A stretch of DNA of 64,000 bases from positions 31,496,001 through 31,560,000 of the forward strand of contig OX485806.1 of assembly GCA_950295325.1 (NCBI GenBank), written 5' to 3'. The translations under genes and the position numbers were made by a program. The notes under the pieces are model-generated. The model ran no database searches, had not been told where the DNA came from, and saw only the letters and a list, made by a program, of their open reading frames with translations. Shown piece by piece: positions 45,620 through 56,938 of the stretch (position 1 is its first letter; every line of letters begins with the position of its first letter). This stretch comes from Polytrichum commune. Its lineage: Eukaryota > Streptophyta > Polytrichopsida > Polytrichales > Polytrichaceae.

Positions 45620-46369
45620 CTACACCCTATTTTCCGGGCATGTCCAATATGGCCAAGATGGCCCAAAGAACATGCCATACATATTCTCCGCACCATAAGA
45701 GGCTTCCAGCTCAGTCCTTAGCTTAGCCAAAGACCGCAAAGACAAATCCCCCAACTCCGACCTCAAAATCCTCTGGAAAATTCTCGAGGTGACATGCCGG
45801 CTCTCTGAAAACAACATGAAGTTCAATTTAAACAATTTAACCAGGTTATGCTCGCGTGGCAAATACAACTCTGGCATCCCATGTGGACCCATCCTAAACT
45901 CATGCGCCGCCAGACGAAGAGCATTGTATTCCACAGTGCTATCCACAATCCGCTTCCAGGCCTTGCAACATAGCCGCAGTTTCCCGATTAAAACCAAACG
46001 GCGTTTGGTATCAAATGCCCTCTCCCGGCCAATCAAATCTTTTGCGGCACCCAACACTAAGTTGGGCACTAGTACGGACAACTGCACATCTAAATCCAGC
46101 TGCAATACGTGTGGCACATCCAAAACGAATCGGCGAGTTTTCGCGTTACCCCCTGAAACACATTGAAACACACAACCAGAATTTAATTAAATCAGAATTA
46201 ACCAACACAATTCAAATGTGGATTGAACACAAATGTTGTGGCTATAAAATCAAACAAAAATGAACTTCATAATGTAGGGCCAAATGAACTTACCTATCCA
46301 CGGCATCTTGAATATGAGGATAGTGCTTGAGTCCTCCAATATCTCAACATGTAAATATAGACCTACCAT
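45620..46369 (-). CDS. Two-exon gene of element C, unknown function, weak F-box-like helix
   Basis: Exon 1 is 46369-46294 (MVGLYLHVEILEDSSTILIF, then KMPWI) with an ATAG|GTAAGT donor. Exon 2 is 46152-45620 after a GTGTTTCAG acceptor. The joined product is about 200 aa. The segment KLRLCCKAWKRIVDST and the following YNALRLA resemble the hydrophobic/Trp pattern of plant F-box-like proteins, but only weakly. The frame is open to TAG/TGA near 45620. It lies ~400 bp inside the left end, the only long ORF there. It may be a captured host gene fragment or an element-specific accessory gene. Confidence 0.45.
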
Positions 46370-46372
46370 CAC

Positions 46373-47040
46373 AAAATCAGATTTGAAGTCTAAACCAACA
46401 AATTCACAATCACAAGCCAAATGCTACTGAAGGCCATTGAACCTCACAAGTTGATAATCTGGCCTAACCTCAAAAGATCAGATTTGAAGTCTAAGCCAAC
46501 AAATTCACAATCACAAGCCAAATGCTACTGAAGGCCATTGAACCTCACAAGTTGATAATTTGGCCTAACCTCAAAAGATCATATTTGAAGTCTAAGCCAA
46601 CAAATTCACAATCACAAGCCAAATGCTACTTAAGGCCATTGAACCTCACAAGTTGATAATCTGGCCTAACCTCAAAAGATCAGATTTGAAGTCTAAGCCA
46701 ACAAATTCACAATCACAAGCCAAATGCTACTGAAGGCCATTGAACCTCACAAGTTGATAATCTGGCCTAACCTCAAAAGATCAGAGTTGAAGTCTAAGCC
46801 AACAAATTCACAATCACAAGCCAAATGCTACTCAAGGCCATTGAACCTCACAAGTTGATAATCTGGCCTAACCTCAAAAGATCAAATTTGAAGTCTAAGC
46901 CAACAAATTCACAATCACAAGCCAAATGCTACTGAAGGCCATTGAACCTCACAAGTTGATAATCTGGCCTAACCTCAAAAGATCAGAGTTGAAGTCCAAG
47001 CCAACAAATTCACAATCACAAGCCAAATGCTACTCAAGAG
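46373..47040. repeat. ~102-bp tandem repeat in element C, about 6.5 copies
   Basis: The unit contains AGATTTGAAGTCTAAGCC, CAAATTCACAATCACAAGCC, AATGCTACTGAAGGCCATTG and ACAAGTTGATAATCTGGCC. Copies start near 46373, 46475, 46577, 46680, 46782, 46885 and 46987. They differ by only a few bases, so the expansion is recent. Confidence 0.93.
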
Positions 47041-47269
47041 CAAACAAAATATGAAGAGAGGCCAAGAGACGCACCTTTAGTGACGCTTGCATGAATATGA
47101 GCTTGCAACCATTTGTGGCTGATATATAGTTACCCAAGTCATTGCATTTGTTAAGGGTCTAATGTGAAAAGGGAGAAAGGTGAGGTGTCTATGATTGGTA
47201 GTATATTTGGTTTGATTGCCTTGTATTAAAGGGGTGAATCAAAACTCAAGTAGAGGATCCGGGCTAGAC

Positions 47270-47870
47270 CACCATATGATGAACCCCTCATCCAATACAT
47301 GGCCCCCTATAACTAAGACCTTGAACTAACTAGCCGAGAGCCTAAACAAACATAACCTTGAAGCTTTCACATTCATCCAAAATATGGCCCCCTATAACTA
47401 AGACCTTCACTAACTAGCCGGGAGCCTAAACAAACATGACCTCTAAGCTTTCACATTGATCCAAAATATGGCCCCATATAACTAAGACCTTGAACTAACT
47501 AGCCGAGAGCCTAAACTAGCAGAACTTGAAGGCTTTCACATTCATCCAAAATCTGGCCCCTCTAACTAAGACTCTACACTAACTAGCCGAGAGCCTAAAC
47601 TAACAGAACTTGAAGGCTTTCACATTCATCCAAAATATGGCCCCCCTAACTAAGACCTTAGACTACCTAGCCGAGAGCCTAAACTAACAGAACATGAAGG
47701 CTTTCACATTCATCCAAAATCTGGCCCCTCTAACTAAGGCTCTACACCAACGAGCCGAGAGCCTACCCAACCAAACATGTAACCACCCACATTGAAACAA
47801 TATCTGGTCCCAGAGCCCAAGGGATTACCCTCTCGGAGCCGAGAGCCTACCCAACAAAAAATCTAACCTC
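47270..47870. repeat. ~85-bp tandem repeat in element C, about seven copies
   Basis: The unit contains TAACTAAGACCTT, ACTAACTAGCCGAGAGCCTA and CTTTCACATTCATCCAAAAT. The motif GCCGAGAGCC recurs every 81-86 bp from about 47332 to 47842. Copies vary more than those of the 102-bp array. Confidence 0.9.
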
Positions 47871-47894
47871 CCCCCTTCATACAAAATGTGGCCA

Positions 47895-48200
47895 CTTAGA
47901 TTCCGAGAGGCTAGGCCTTTCAAGGCTAATGGACCAGATTTCGCATTGATTTGAATGTTTGAGTTAGCACTTAGTTTCCGAGAGGCTAGGCCTTTCAAGG
48001 CTAATGGACCAGATTTCGCATTGAATTGAATGTTTGAGTTAGCACTTAGATTCCGAGAGGCCAGGCCTTTCAAGGGTCTTGGACCAGATTTCGCATTGTT
48101 TTGAATGTTTGGGTTAGCACTTAGATTCCGAGAGGCTAGGCATTCAAGGGTCTTGGACCAGATTTTCGCTTTGAATTGTATGTTTGAGTTATGTGTCCAT
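47895..48200. repeat. ~75-bp tandem repeat in element C, four copies
   Basis: The unit contains TTCCGAGAGGCTAGGCCTTT, GGACCAGATTTCGCATTG and TGTTTGAGTTAGCACTTAG. Copies begin near 47901, 47976, 48051 and 48126. The ORF over 47825-48277 on the - strand is a by-product of the repeat. Confidence 0.93.
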
Positions 48201-48313
48201 TTTAGGACCTCTTGTGAAGCAATAATTGATTGATATAATAAAGATATAATCTCAATGATTATGTTTATTCCATTCAAAGTATCGTATTACAATGTATCAT
48301 TTGTCTATCAACT

Positions 48314-48788
48314 CTATTTTCGTTTTACATACTTCTTGGGTGAATCCGAGGGAGGTGGATCCGGTCGAAGCAAATCCATATAAGAAACTGTCTTATCTTT
48401 GTTTCGATCCTTCAGCGGAAGATGATGCGGCGGCAAGGTTCTCATCCGTTCGCGAAATGAAATAGACTTCGAAGATTCCCCTTCCACCTTCACCTCCTCC
48501 TCCGTTTCGTTCGATTTGTCTTCATCCAAATCAGCGTCATTCTCGGGCACATCTTCCTGCTTTTTCTTTTTTTTCACGTTGTTTTTGTTCCTCCCACGTC
48601 CTCCACCTCCATGCTTGTGTAGACTGCGAAAATGGAGTCAGGTCGTAGTCATCACTACTTCGATTTCCAGCAGCAAACGAAAATTCCGGCGATAAATTAA
48701 CCGGAATATGAAGATCTGCTAGACTTCTAATTTCCTTATCCCATCCTAATCCAGCAAACATGTCTCTTTCATCACCCATTGTATGCAA
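48314..48788 (-). pseudogene. Conserved small gene of element C (MGDERDMF family)
   Basis: The product starts MGDERDMFAGLGWDKEI, passes HIPVNLSPE and DDYDLTPFSQSTQAW, then in another frame continues through a Lys/Glu-rich stretch to LPPHHLPLKDRNKD, TVSYMDLLRPDPPP and the end VKRK. A second copy with the same motifs is at 59037-59590. The two frames must be joined by a short intron or a frameshift near QAW. Charged, no known domain. Presence in two separate repeats suggests an accessory transposon gene. Confidence 0.5.
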
Positions 48789-48821
48789 GTGTATATACAA
48801 TGATGTTGGGTATGAGTCCAA

Positions 48822-49240
48822 TATATAATCTATTCGGCCATAAACGATAATTGCTAAAGTCCAAGCTATAGAGTAGACTCACATATAAGACAAAGAGAAA
48901 AGTGATGAATAAAAACGAAGGAAGTTGATTATTTTGATTCCTTTGTATTTTGATTGATTCATTCTTCAATTATACCAATCTCAGAATATCCATTTTCATT
49001 GATTTTTTCTTGTAATCATCCTTGGTTTTAACAATTCAACTACCTCGCGGTCTCCAAACTTAGTGAGACCATTTCAATTTCAGGGCATTTTTGTTTCTTT
49101 TATGACCTATAATTCCCACGGAAATAGGTCCAATTTTTTTACTAAGTTTGGTAGATTCTGGAATATTCCAGGCATATTATTGTCTATTTTTGAAACATTC
49201 CTATTTTTATCAAGAAGGTTTGCTATTTTTATTTCATCTA
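48822..49240. other. Non-coding right part of element C
   Basis: A/T-rich sequence upstream of the MGDERDMF gene, presumably its promoter region, up to the right terminal repeat at about 49241-49290. No other feature is supported. Confidence 0.55.
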
Positions 49241-49299
49241 CGCTCTCCGCTCTCCGCTCTACGCTCTACACTCACATACAAGTGTCGTCCGCTCTTAAG

Positions 49300-50800
49300 G
49301 TGCTCTCAGGTGGCATAGATTTCTCTTAAGGTGCTCCCAGGTCGCTCTTAATGTGCTCTCAGGTTGCTTAGATTTCTCTTAATGTGCTCTCAGGTCGCTC
49401 TTAATGTGCTTTCAGGTTGCTCTTAAGGTGCTCTCAGGTTGCTTAGATTTAAAAGTTGGAATTTTCATTGGGTGCCTGAGGCACCCCGCCGGTGCCGGCT
49501 AGGGGCTCTTGGCTGGACCCTGAGGGATCCTGGTTGCTCCCAGGTGGCTCTTACGGTGCTCTCAGGTCACGCGAAGTGGGAAACAAAAAGCTGCTGAAGT
49601 CTTGATCCTGAAATCCTGCCTCCCTCAGACGCTTAGCCTCCTTCTCCTTCTCCGTCTTTTTTCCCTTTATTTTGGCTCATTGGGGTTTGGACAAGGCTTA
49701 TGGGACAAGGGTTTGGACAAGGCTTATGAACAAGTTCAGTGCAGTGCAGTGCAGTGCAGTGCTTTGCAGTCCGAATTGTCTTCTGCCATGCTTGGATGTG
49801 GATGCCACATCTTCAAATTTGTTTTTCTGGAGCAAAGATTCTTCAAAATTGTTTTTCTAAAGCAAAGATTCTTCGTGATTCGATTCATGCCTGCCAAAAC
49901 TTCCTCGGAATCTCGTCAACCTGGTCTTGCCAATCTTCTTCACCCACGTGGTGGTCACAGTCAAGCATTCAAGTGCGAGTCGGAGATGGTGACGTTGGGA
50001 ATCCTGTGTTTTAAAAGCATAGCTGAGTGTGGAATTAGCATGATTCAAAGATCCTGGTTTCATCTAGTGACGATGAATTGGGAAGAATCGATTCACAAGT
50101 TGCTCCCAGGTGGCTCTTAAGGTGCTCTCAGGTGGCTTAGATTTTTCTTAAGGTGCTCCCAGGTCGCTCTTAATGTGCTCTCAGGTTGCTTAGATTTCTC
50201 TTAATGTGCTCTCAGGTCGCTCTTAATGTGCTCTCAGGTTGCTTAGATTTCTCTTAATGTGCTCTTAGGTTGCTCTTAAGGTGCTCTCAGGTTGCTTAGA
50301 TTTAAAAGTTGGAATTTTCATTGGGTGCCTGAGGCACCCCGCCGGTGCCGGCTAGGGGCTCTTGGCTGGACCCTGAGGGATCCTGGTTGCTCCCAGGTGG
50401 CTCTTAAGGTGCTCTCAGGTGGCTTAGATTTCTCTTAAGGTGCTCTCAGGTATTTCTTAATGTGCTCTCAGGTGGCTTAGATTTCTCTTAAGGTGCTCTC
50501 AGGTATCTCTTAATGTGCTCTCAGGTTGCTTAGATTTCTCTTGATGTGCTCTCAGGTCGCTCTTAATGTGCTCTCAGGTTGCTTAGATTTCTCTTAAGGT
50601 GCTCTCAGGTCGCTCTTATTGTGCTCTCAGGTTGCTTAGATTTCTCTTAATGTGCTCTCAGGTCGCTCTTAAGGTGCTCTCAGGTTGCTTAGTGCTAAAA
50701 GGTGGAATTTTCATTGGATTGCTCTCAGGTTGCTCAAGTTGCTCTCTTGTTTCTCTCAGGTTGCTCGGTTGTTGCTCTCAAGTTGCTTGTAGCTTTCAGG
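49300..50800. repeat. GCTCTCAGGTTGCT tandem array of the outer element, right block
   Basis: This continues the array at 44880-45225 on the other side of element C. Two further ~112-bp composite units (about 49440-49555 and 50292-50405) carry GGGTGCCTGAGGCACCC. A non-repeat island at about 49570-50100 includes a GTGCA-type short run (49738-49765) and an ORF that looks accidental. The array lies where upstream introns or leader of the methyltransferase-like gene would be. Confidence 0.85.
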
Positions 50801-50853
50801 TGCTGAGGGCTGAGGGTTGTGGGCTTAAGGCTGTGGGTTGCTCTCAGCTATCA

Positions 50854-50889
50854 TGCGAGACCGTATTCTTGAAATTCTCGAGAAACAGG
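50854..50889 (+). other. Possible small exon upstream of the methyltransferase-like gene
   Basis: ATGCGAGACCGTATTCTTGA opens a 12-codon stretch (MRDRILEILEKQ) that ends CAG|GTGAGC, a good donor. The first confirmed exon of the downstream gene begins with a partial codon at 51530, so upstream exons must exist. The link is unproven. The remaining sequence to 51529 holds nothing else recognised. Confidence 0.25.
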
Positions 50890-51529
50890 TGAGCCAATTT
50901 CTTAATAAATGTTTACATTCTTCTCACATGAGCTGAAGGTGGCATTGTGTTGAATGTGTTTCAGTTGAAGCGAGTATTATGAGTCCAGGAAATGGTGGAG
51001 ATGGTGGGGAAGGTGCATTCCACATTGCTTTCAGATTTGGGGTTTATTTATTCATTCCAATTTCATGTGGTTTGGTGTTGCATTCCAATTTCGTGAATGA
51101 ACCTTGTCGATTATGAGGTGCGTAAATTGTTAGGGGTCATTCACCATGTAATCAAATGCTCTCTTCTTCTGATATTTTAGAAATCGAGTAAATGTTGTTT
51201 GCACACAATTCTATTATGACTTCCAGTGACTGATATGGCATTGTGCGCTTCCTCAGCTTCTTCGGGTGAGCCTGCCGGTACGTTCTGCGTCGGTCACCAG
51301 TCCAAACCTGGTTGTCCTCTGTTCATTTTGCAGTTTGCTATTAACTCATTAGTGGGATTTTCAAAATGAACATTCACTCACGTTTTTGGCTCACGTATTG
51401 CTTTCTTAACTGCTGATATACATGTCACATTGTAATCAATCAGTAAATGATTTATTGAACGATTATCTTGAGGCAGAATTCTCATGCAATATCTCATGCA
51501 ATATCTGCTGAATTTGCCTTCATTTTCAG

Positions 51530-54500
51530 ACAATCCAAGAGATGCTCGCTCGAAGCTCCATACCATGGTCTCTAATGAGATTCCCAACACCAAATCCAGG
51601 ATTGAGGGACTTAGATTTCAACCGAGGAACAAGTCCAAGATCTTCATTCCTCTTTGTCGAATGGTTTGTCTTCCCGTGGTCTGTCCCTTCCTTAAGAATG
51701 ATGTCCGGAAGTTGGCTTCGCATTTCCAGGAGAACAGTTACATGGAAGGTAATGGTGTTTTTTATGTTGCCCTGGAGGATAATGAAGGCAAAACTTCAGA
51801 CATTTCCGAAGAGATCATTTCCACTTGGAGTCAACATTGGGTGACAGTGAACAACGAATTTGAGGCCATGCTAGCCGCCGATCCAGTTCTCCAAGTCTTT
51901 TGTGGGAAGATGTTCCATGTTTGGGATGGCAACCACCGCATCCAAGCTTGGATGCCAATTATCAACAATGACCACCTGGATGACATTTCTTGGCATTATA
52001 CGGTCGAGAGTATTATTCTCGTTGTGAATGGGGATGTTGTATCCATGCTCACTGCCTTACACGAGGTCAACTGGTATGTTCTCATTGCAATCACAGGCTC
52101 TCTTGATTCCATCTCATTTTTTTCATGATACCTCATCTCTAATTCCATCTTGATTTTCTGCCACCAGGGAGAAATGAAAATTCATATGTGGTTGCAAACC
52201 TTGTGCATCGGCTCTACCACACTCAGAGTCTTGCCAAACAACCAGTGGAGTTCTTCAAGTCCTTGGTGTCTCAAGATGAAGTTCGAGCTGCGGAGACAAA
52301 ACAAAAGAATCCTAAAACCAAGACTTGGTTCACCCTTACAACTGCATCGCTCACCTCCATACTCTACCAGGTTCAATTATTTTGATAGTCTTCCTATGGT
52401 TTCATTCCCACTTTTCTCTTCCTCCATATTTATATGTTACACGTATTACTAATATCCTTATTCCTTGCTTTTCAAATGTGTCAGCAAGAAATTGGAGTGG
52501 TTGCAGCATCTGCAGAGCGGAAATTTTATGATCGATATCCAAACCCTGAGGACTGGACATCTCAACCCGTTGATGACATCGTTGGTAAGGCGGTTACACG
52601 TGCCAAGGTGCATTTCAAAAGTGAGTTGAAGAAGATCTTACCAATTGTTGATCCTCAGAACACTCCTGCTTTTCTTGCCGAAGTAAAGACTCATTATGAG
52701 TGTCGTGATGACGGTGTTGAGATGAAGTTAGAGAAGTTGTGGATGTTGGCTGTGTCTGCCATGGATCCTTCCATGAAGGTACTTTGGCTTGAGCGCTGGA
52801 ATCAGCCTACAAGCCTTCGGGTGCAACTGAAATTCCCCAAGCAAGGTTTCAACGATGACGCCTTTTACACTTGGCTGAATAAGGCAACATGGTGGGCTCA
52901 AGTATGTGATTCTCTACCTGCCCTCTTTGTTGAGTTCTCAAAAATTGTTGTTGAACTTTCATCTTCATTGCTAGTCCATTGCAAATTTGTTGTCTTCTGT
53001 GTTCATAACTCCTCTGTCTTGCTATGCAGTTGGCAGTGGAAGCACAAAAACTTCTCGATGGTGTCCTGCGTGATCAAAAAGCCACCATCAATTACCAACC
53101 TGATGGCCGGGATCCAATTCCCACCATTTTTTATTATATTGAGCAAATTCGCATTTCATTATGGGACACGGCATTCTTCCGCGAATTCGCAGTGGAAAAA
53201 GGAGTGAACAAGAACAACAGTATCGACAAGCAGTACTTGTTCAAGCCAGCATTACACCGTCACTTGTACCGGTACTTCAAATATGTCCTCTTCCCCTCCA
53301 AGGCTATCTCTAGATCCCCTCCCTTCTTTGTTAATTTCTTGGAGATAGATAGTGAGGATTTCATGCTCACTGAGGGGATCATGAAATCATGGGATTCTGT
53401 GCACTGGGAGCGATGTGGTTGGTATCTTAACTGCCCAGCTTCGAAGGCCCCTTCGTTTGACATCGCTCTTTGGGACTCTATCCAACCACCTTCCCTTCGA
53501 ACTGGGACTCCCTCGGATACCGTCGACACTCCGCTTGAGGTGCTTGCCAGTCAACGGCCGGCCTCAAAATCCAAGAGGCAACCGAGGCAGAAGAAGGCTC
53601 CCGTTTCTGATTAGGTTCAGTGGGCCACTTCCCCAGTTGTGACACCGCCCCTCTTCTCTGCACCAGATGTTGCACATACTTCAAGTGCATCTAGACTTCC
53701 TGCATCACCTCCGAGTCTTTCAGTACTTCCAGCAGAGCCAATTACGAAGCGCCAGAAAGTTGATGTCCCGGAGTCCAGTACGGCCACCACGTTCTTGTCT
53801 CCCCCTAAGCGTCATCCCATGAAGATGAAGGCTGTTGCATTGTCAAGCGCATTTACTTCTCAGCAACTTCTTGTAAATGATTCTTTTGTTTGAATTGTGG
53901 AGGAGAAGACAATCACTGGAAAGTTCAGCACCAACTACGCCGACATTGTTTACTTTCTGAACAAGGTTTTCACTCCCCCTCATTTTCCAATTCACTACAA
54001 CATTGTAGGTTGGTAGTTGGATTTTTGTGGCATTGGATATTTTTTTCAATGTCAAGTTCTAGCTCGGAACTCCCAGGACTTACATTCCTTTCCGTTTTAG
54101 GTTGGTAGTGGACACCACTTCTACTTTGATGGCAAACTCATTCAAAAACCTGCAGTGGACTTGCTTATTGCTGAGTACCCTGACGGGCAGAGAGTTCCTG
54201 GAGTTTCTAATCCCCCGTCTCAGATCCCACCTTGGAATGAGTACTCCGATTCTTTTCTTCAAGTGACCATGAGATTTGCATATTCCTACTTGCATGACGA
54301 TGGAGCCTTCATTCTTTTCTACCCCGACAGTTCCATGGTTCGCAAGGAGATTTCATCATTTTTCAAGAATTACAAGATGAAGGTTCTTGACGAGTGGACC
54401 ATCATCAATTATTTGCACCTTGCCAATCCCCTCGTGCCAGCCAAAAATGTTTGTTTCTTGTCCTTCTCTCTTTCCTACTATTTTAACTAAGTTTTTACTT

Positions 54501-56727
54501 CTCTTCCGATTTTTCTTCTTAAGAGTTAGCTAATTGTTTGATTTACCTTTGCAGACTTTGAAGTTCAAGGCTATTCTTATAGTCAGATCTGTCCCTACTT
54601 CTGAGGCTAGGCAGCCAAAGAACCTCACGATCACTCCAGATCCTTCAGTCCCTCAGGTGGACTTAGCGTGTGATGATGTCCTCTTCAATCCTGTCACATC
54701 CGAGTCCCAGTTGATTCGTAAAAGCGATGGTTCGCCATGGCGAGGCCCGAAGGAGAAATCGGATGTTCTCATAAAGCTCTTTATGCATGGATTATGTCCT
54801 CCAGATGGTATTGTCGCCGACCTAACCGCTGTCGTGATGTGGGCGGTCTATTAGTTAGAATTTAGATATTTTATTTGTTTTCATTATTTTTAAAATTGAT
54901 CTTAGTTAGGTAAAAACCGGTCTTAAGTTGAAGACCAGATGAATTGGTAGATGGATGTGGTAGGTAGGATTGAATTTACCGGCGGGCCAATAGCTAACCA
55001 CCTAGGAGTTCTAGAAGGTTTTTAACTTTAAATTCCTATTGGCTTGCCGGATTAGCCTTTAGCCCCAAACGTCCTATTTCTAGCGGGATTAAGGTTCTAG
55101 AAACCTTTAACCCCATATCTTTCCTATTTCTAGTAGGATAAGGATTCTAGAAACCTTTAACCCCAAAGGTCACCCATTAGCAAGCCACTTGGAGGGGTTC
55201 TAGAGGACCTTACCTCGATGGTTTCCTATTGGCCGAAGGGGGGCAAGGTGGAAGACTATTTAAGGGGTGTTAGAAGAATGTTTAAGGGGACCATAAGTAT
55301 TTTGGAGTTGTTACTTGTGTTGGATTGAGAGAGCTTAGAGCATCGTGAGAGGGATAAGTGCTTAGGAGGCTCATCTACATAAGAGGGTGTGGAGGTGTGG
55401 CATTTAGAGTGACTAGATTGCACTAGGTGCACTACTTGTTGAGTTTATTGGTTATGAACTTGAGCAGAACTTTATAGTGAAAGATTTGTCAATTATGGAT
55501 GATCGGAGTGTTCAATGGATATGAAAATTTGAAAGATTGTTTATTATGAATTATGGAAGTTGTGGTAAAAATTTGAGAGCTTCAGTCATTGGCATGAAAA
55601 AATTATTAAGAGTTGAAGGGAAGGGTGTCTAGGAACAAAGCCAACTAAACTAGCAAGATTTGAAAATATGTATCTTTTAGAGAGTTATAGATATGGATAC
55701 CAAAATTTGACACCACCTTTTGAACTTACACATCTATCTTGTGTTAAAATCTGAAATTTATTGGACATAAGATTAGGAAGTTATTAAGGTTTTAGAGACC
55801 GGGTGTTTTATCACAGCATTCATGCTAGGTAGTTAGAGTTAGAATATAATGCATAACTTTTGCATATGAACTCTGATTGTGCTCAAATTTGGTGAGAATG
55901 TTTTTGATAAGGTACTTAATAAGTGTACCAAATTTCACTTGAAGAATATGAGTTGGTTTTGAATTATACTATTCTGAAGTTTAGAGGGATCACATTAAGA
56001 GAGATTTACATCAAGAGTGTAGGAGAAGGAAAGCTATTATATTTTTTTTTAAACACTACCATAAAATAGAAGCCCGGCGCTTACCGGATAGTGCATATTT
56101 TCCTTGATACCGCTTCCACAGGTACCTCATACCCACTTCTTCTTCATTTTTAATTTTTAATTTTTATACCATGTTTCATGTCCTAATTTATCTCATTACT
56201 CCAGGAGCTACTATTCGCGCAGCCCGTGCATGTAACCGCCACATTCTGGCTTTAGAGAGCGACTCTATGTTCTTTTCTGAAGTCCTTGAACCCCTGGCAG
56301 TTCCACCTCCAAATGCTTCGAGTTTCTCTACTCCGGGCGACCTGATTGATGATGACGAGTCCATTCCAGATGCCCCTTTGTACGATATATGTGAGTAAGT
56401 CCACGCCTTCGTTGGTTGACATTGTTTTCTATTTATCTCTTAATTGTAATCCATCCTTTGTCCATCTCTAAATCTTGCTCTGAACATGGCAGTTTGACAA
56501 ATCCAGGGAGACCGCTACGAACTCCACCTTCAACTTGGTACTTTCCGTCGCCGCCCCCAAGTCCTCGTGGCTTACCTGTATATGCTGAAGCCATGGCCTT
56601 GGCGTATGCCCATGGTAGCTCTGGGAATTCGACATCCTTCTTCACTCCTAAGAATCATGTTGATCCTCGAGTTCTACGCTACTTTGATTTGGAAGCAGTG
56701 TCGAGCTCTCTATGTAGCAGTGATTGA
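51530..56727 (+). pseudogene. ParB-like/methyltransferase-like fusion gene of the outer element, eight exons, broken
   Basis: Exons from splice sites and comparison with element A: 51530-52073, 52168-52370, 52485-52901, 53030-53965, 54101-54448, 54555-54830 continued at 56115-56121, 56205-56394 and 56493-56727. Exon 1 has FHVWDGNHRIQAWMPII (ParB-like). Exons 3-4 are the conserved unknown domain. The 3' exons have DLLIAEYPDG, PWRGPKEK, GIVADLTA|STGATIRAA (motif I, split by an insertion) and ILALESD. The last exon ends with SPPPSPRGLPVYAEAMA and DPRVLRYFD, as in element A. Disabling changes are TAG at 53612-53614, TGA near 53891-53893 and the 1278-bp insertion. Function is inferred from family motifs only. 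Confidence 0.78.
54825..56114. mobile_element. 1278-bp insertion with 6-bp target duplication, probable solo LTR
   Basis: ACCGCT flanks 54831-56108 on both sides. Removing it and one flank rebuilds the codons for DLTASTG and a normal CAG|GTACCT donor, as in element A. The insert begins (T)GTCGTGATGTGGGCGG and ends TTCCTTGAT. It has a TATTTAAGG box near 55258 and no ORF of note, which fits an LTR, but the TG...CA ends are not clear. Class is tentative. Confidence 0.75.
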
Positions 56728-56938
56728 AGTAATGGCGACCTTCTTGATCATACAAAGTATCTTGAGCTCCCATGAATTGTCACGGATATAGGCCCCTTTA
56801 ATAAAAATTGTGTTCTACAACTTTCAAGTTTTCAGTGAAAACCGCGGTCATAGAGCTCAAAAGTTTTCAAATTCTTGCTCTATTCCTGATTATAGTGCTT
56901 CATTTTCAATAAAAAATATCTAAAAACTGTACAAGTTA

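Larger units (their letters stand above)
45226..49290. mobile_element. Element C: 4.1 kb element with MULE-type ends, nested in the outer element
   Basis: The left end is GGGGAAACTCAAGTATGTGAG followed by GCGTAGAGCGTAGAGCGG. The right end, reverse-complemented, is GGACGACACTTGTATGTGAG followed by TGTAGAGCGTAGAGCGG. A 9-bp duplication GCTCTTAAG lies at 45217-45225 and 49291-49299. The ends resemble those of element A, so it was probably mobilised by a related transposase; no transposase is inside. It carries two small leftward genes and three separate tandem arrays. Confidence 0.93.

Noticed and set aside
47825-48277. 150-codon ORF in element C
   Set aside because: Product of the ~75-bp tandem repeat (repeated ASRNLSANSNIQ text).
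49602-50120. 172-codon ORF in the outer element
   Set aside because: Lies in an island within the GCTCTCAGG array, contains a simple GTGCA-type run and has no homologue in element A.
51530-56727. Bacterial contamination as source of the ParB/methyltransferase-like sequence
   Set aside because: Eight exons with GT-AG borders conserved in two diverged copies inside plant-type transposons rule this out.
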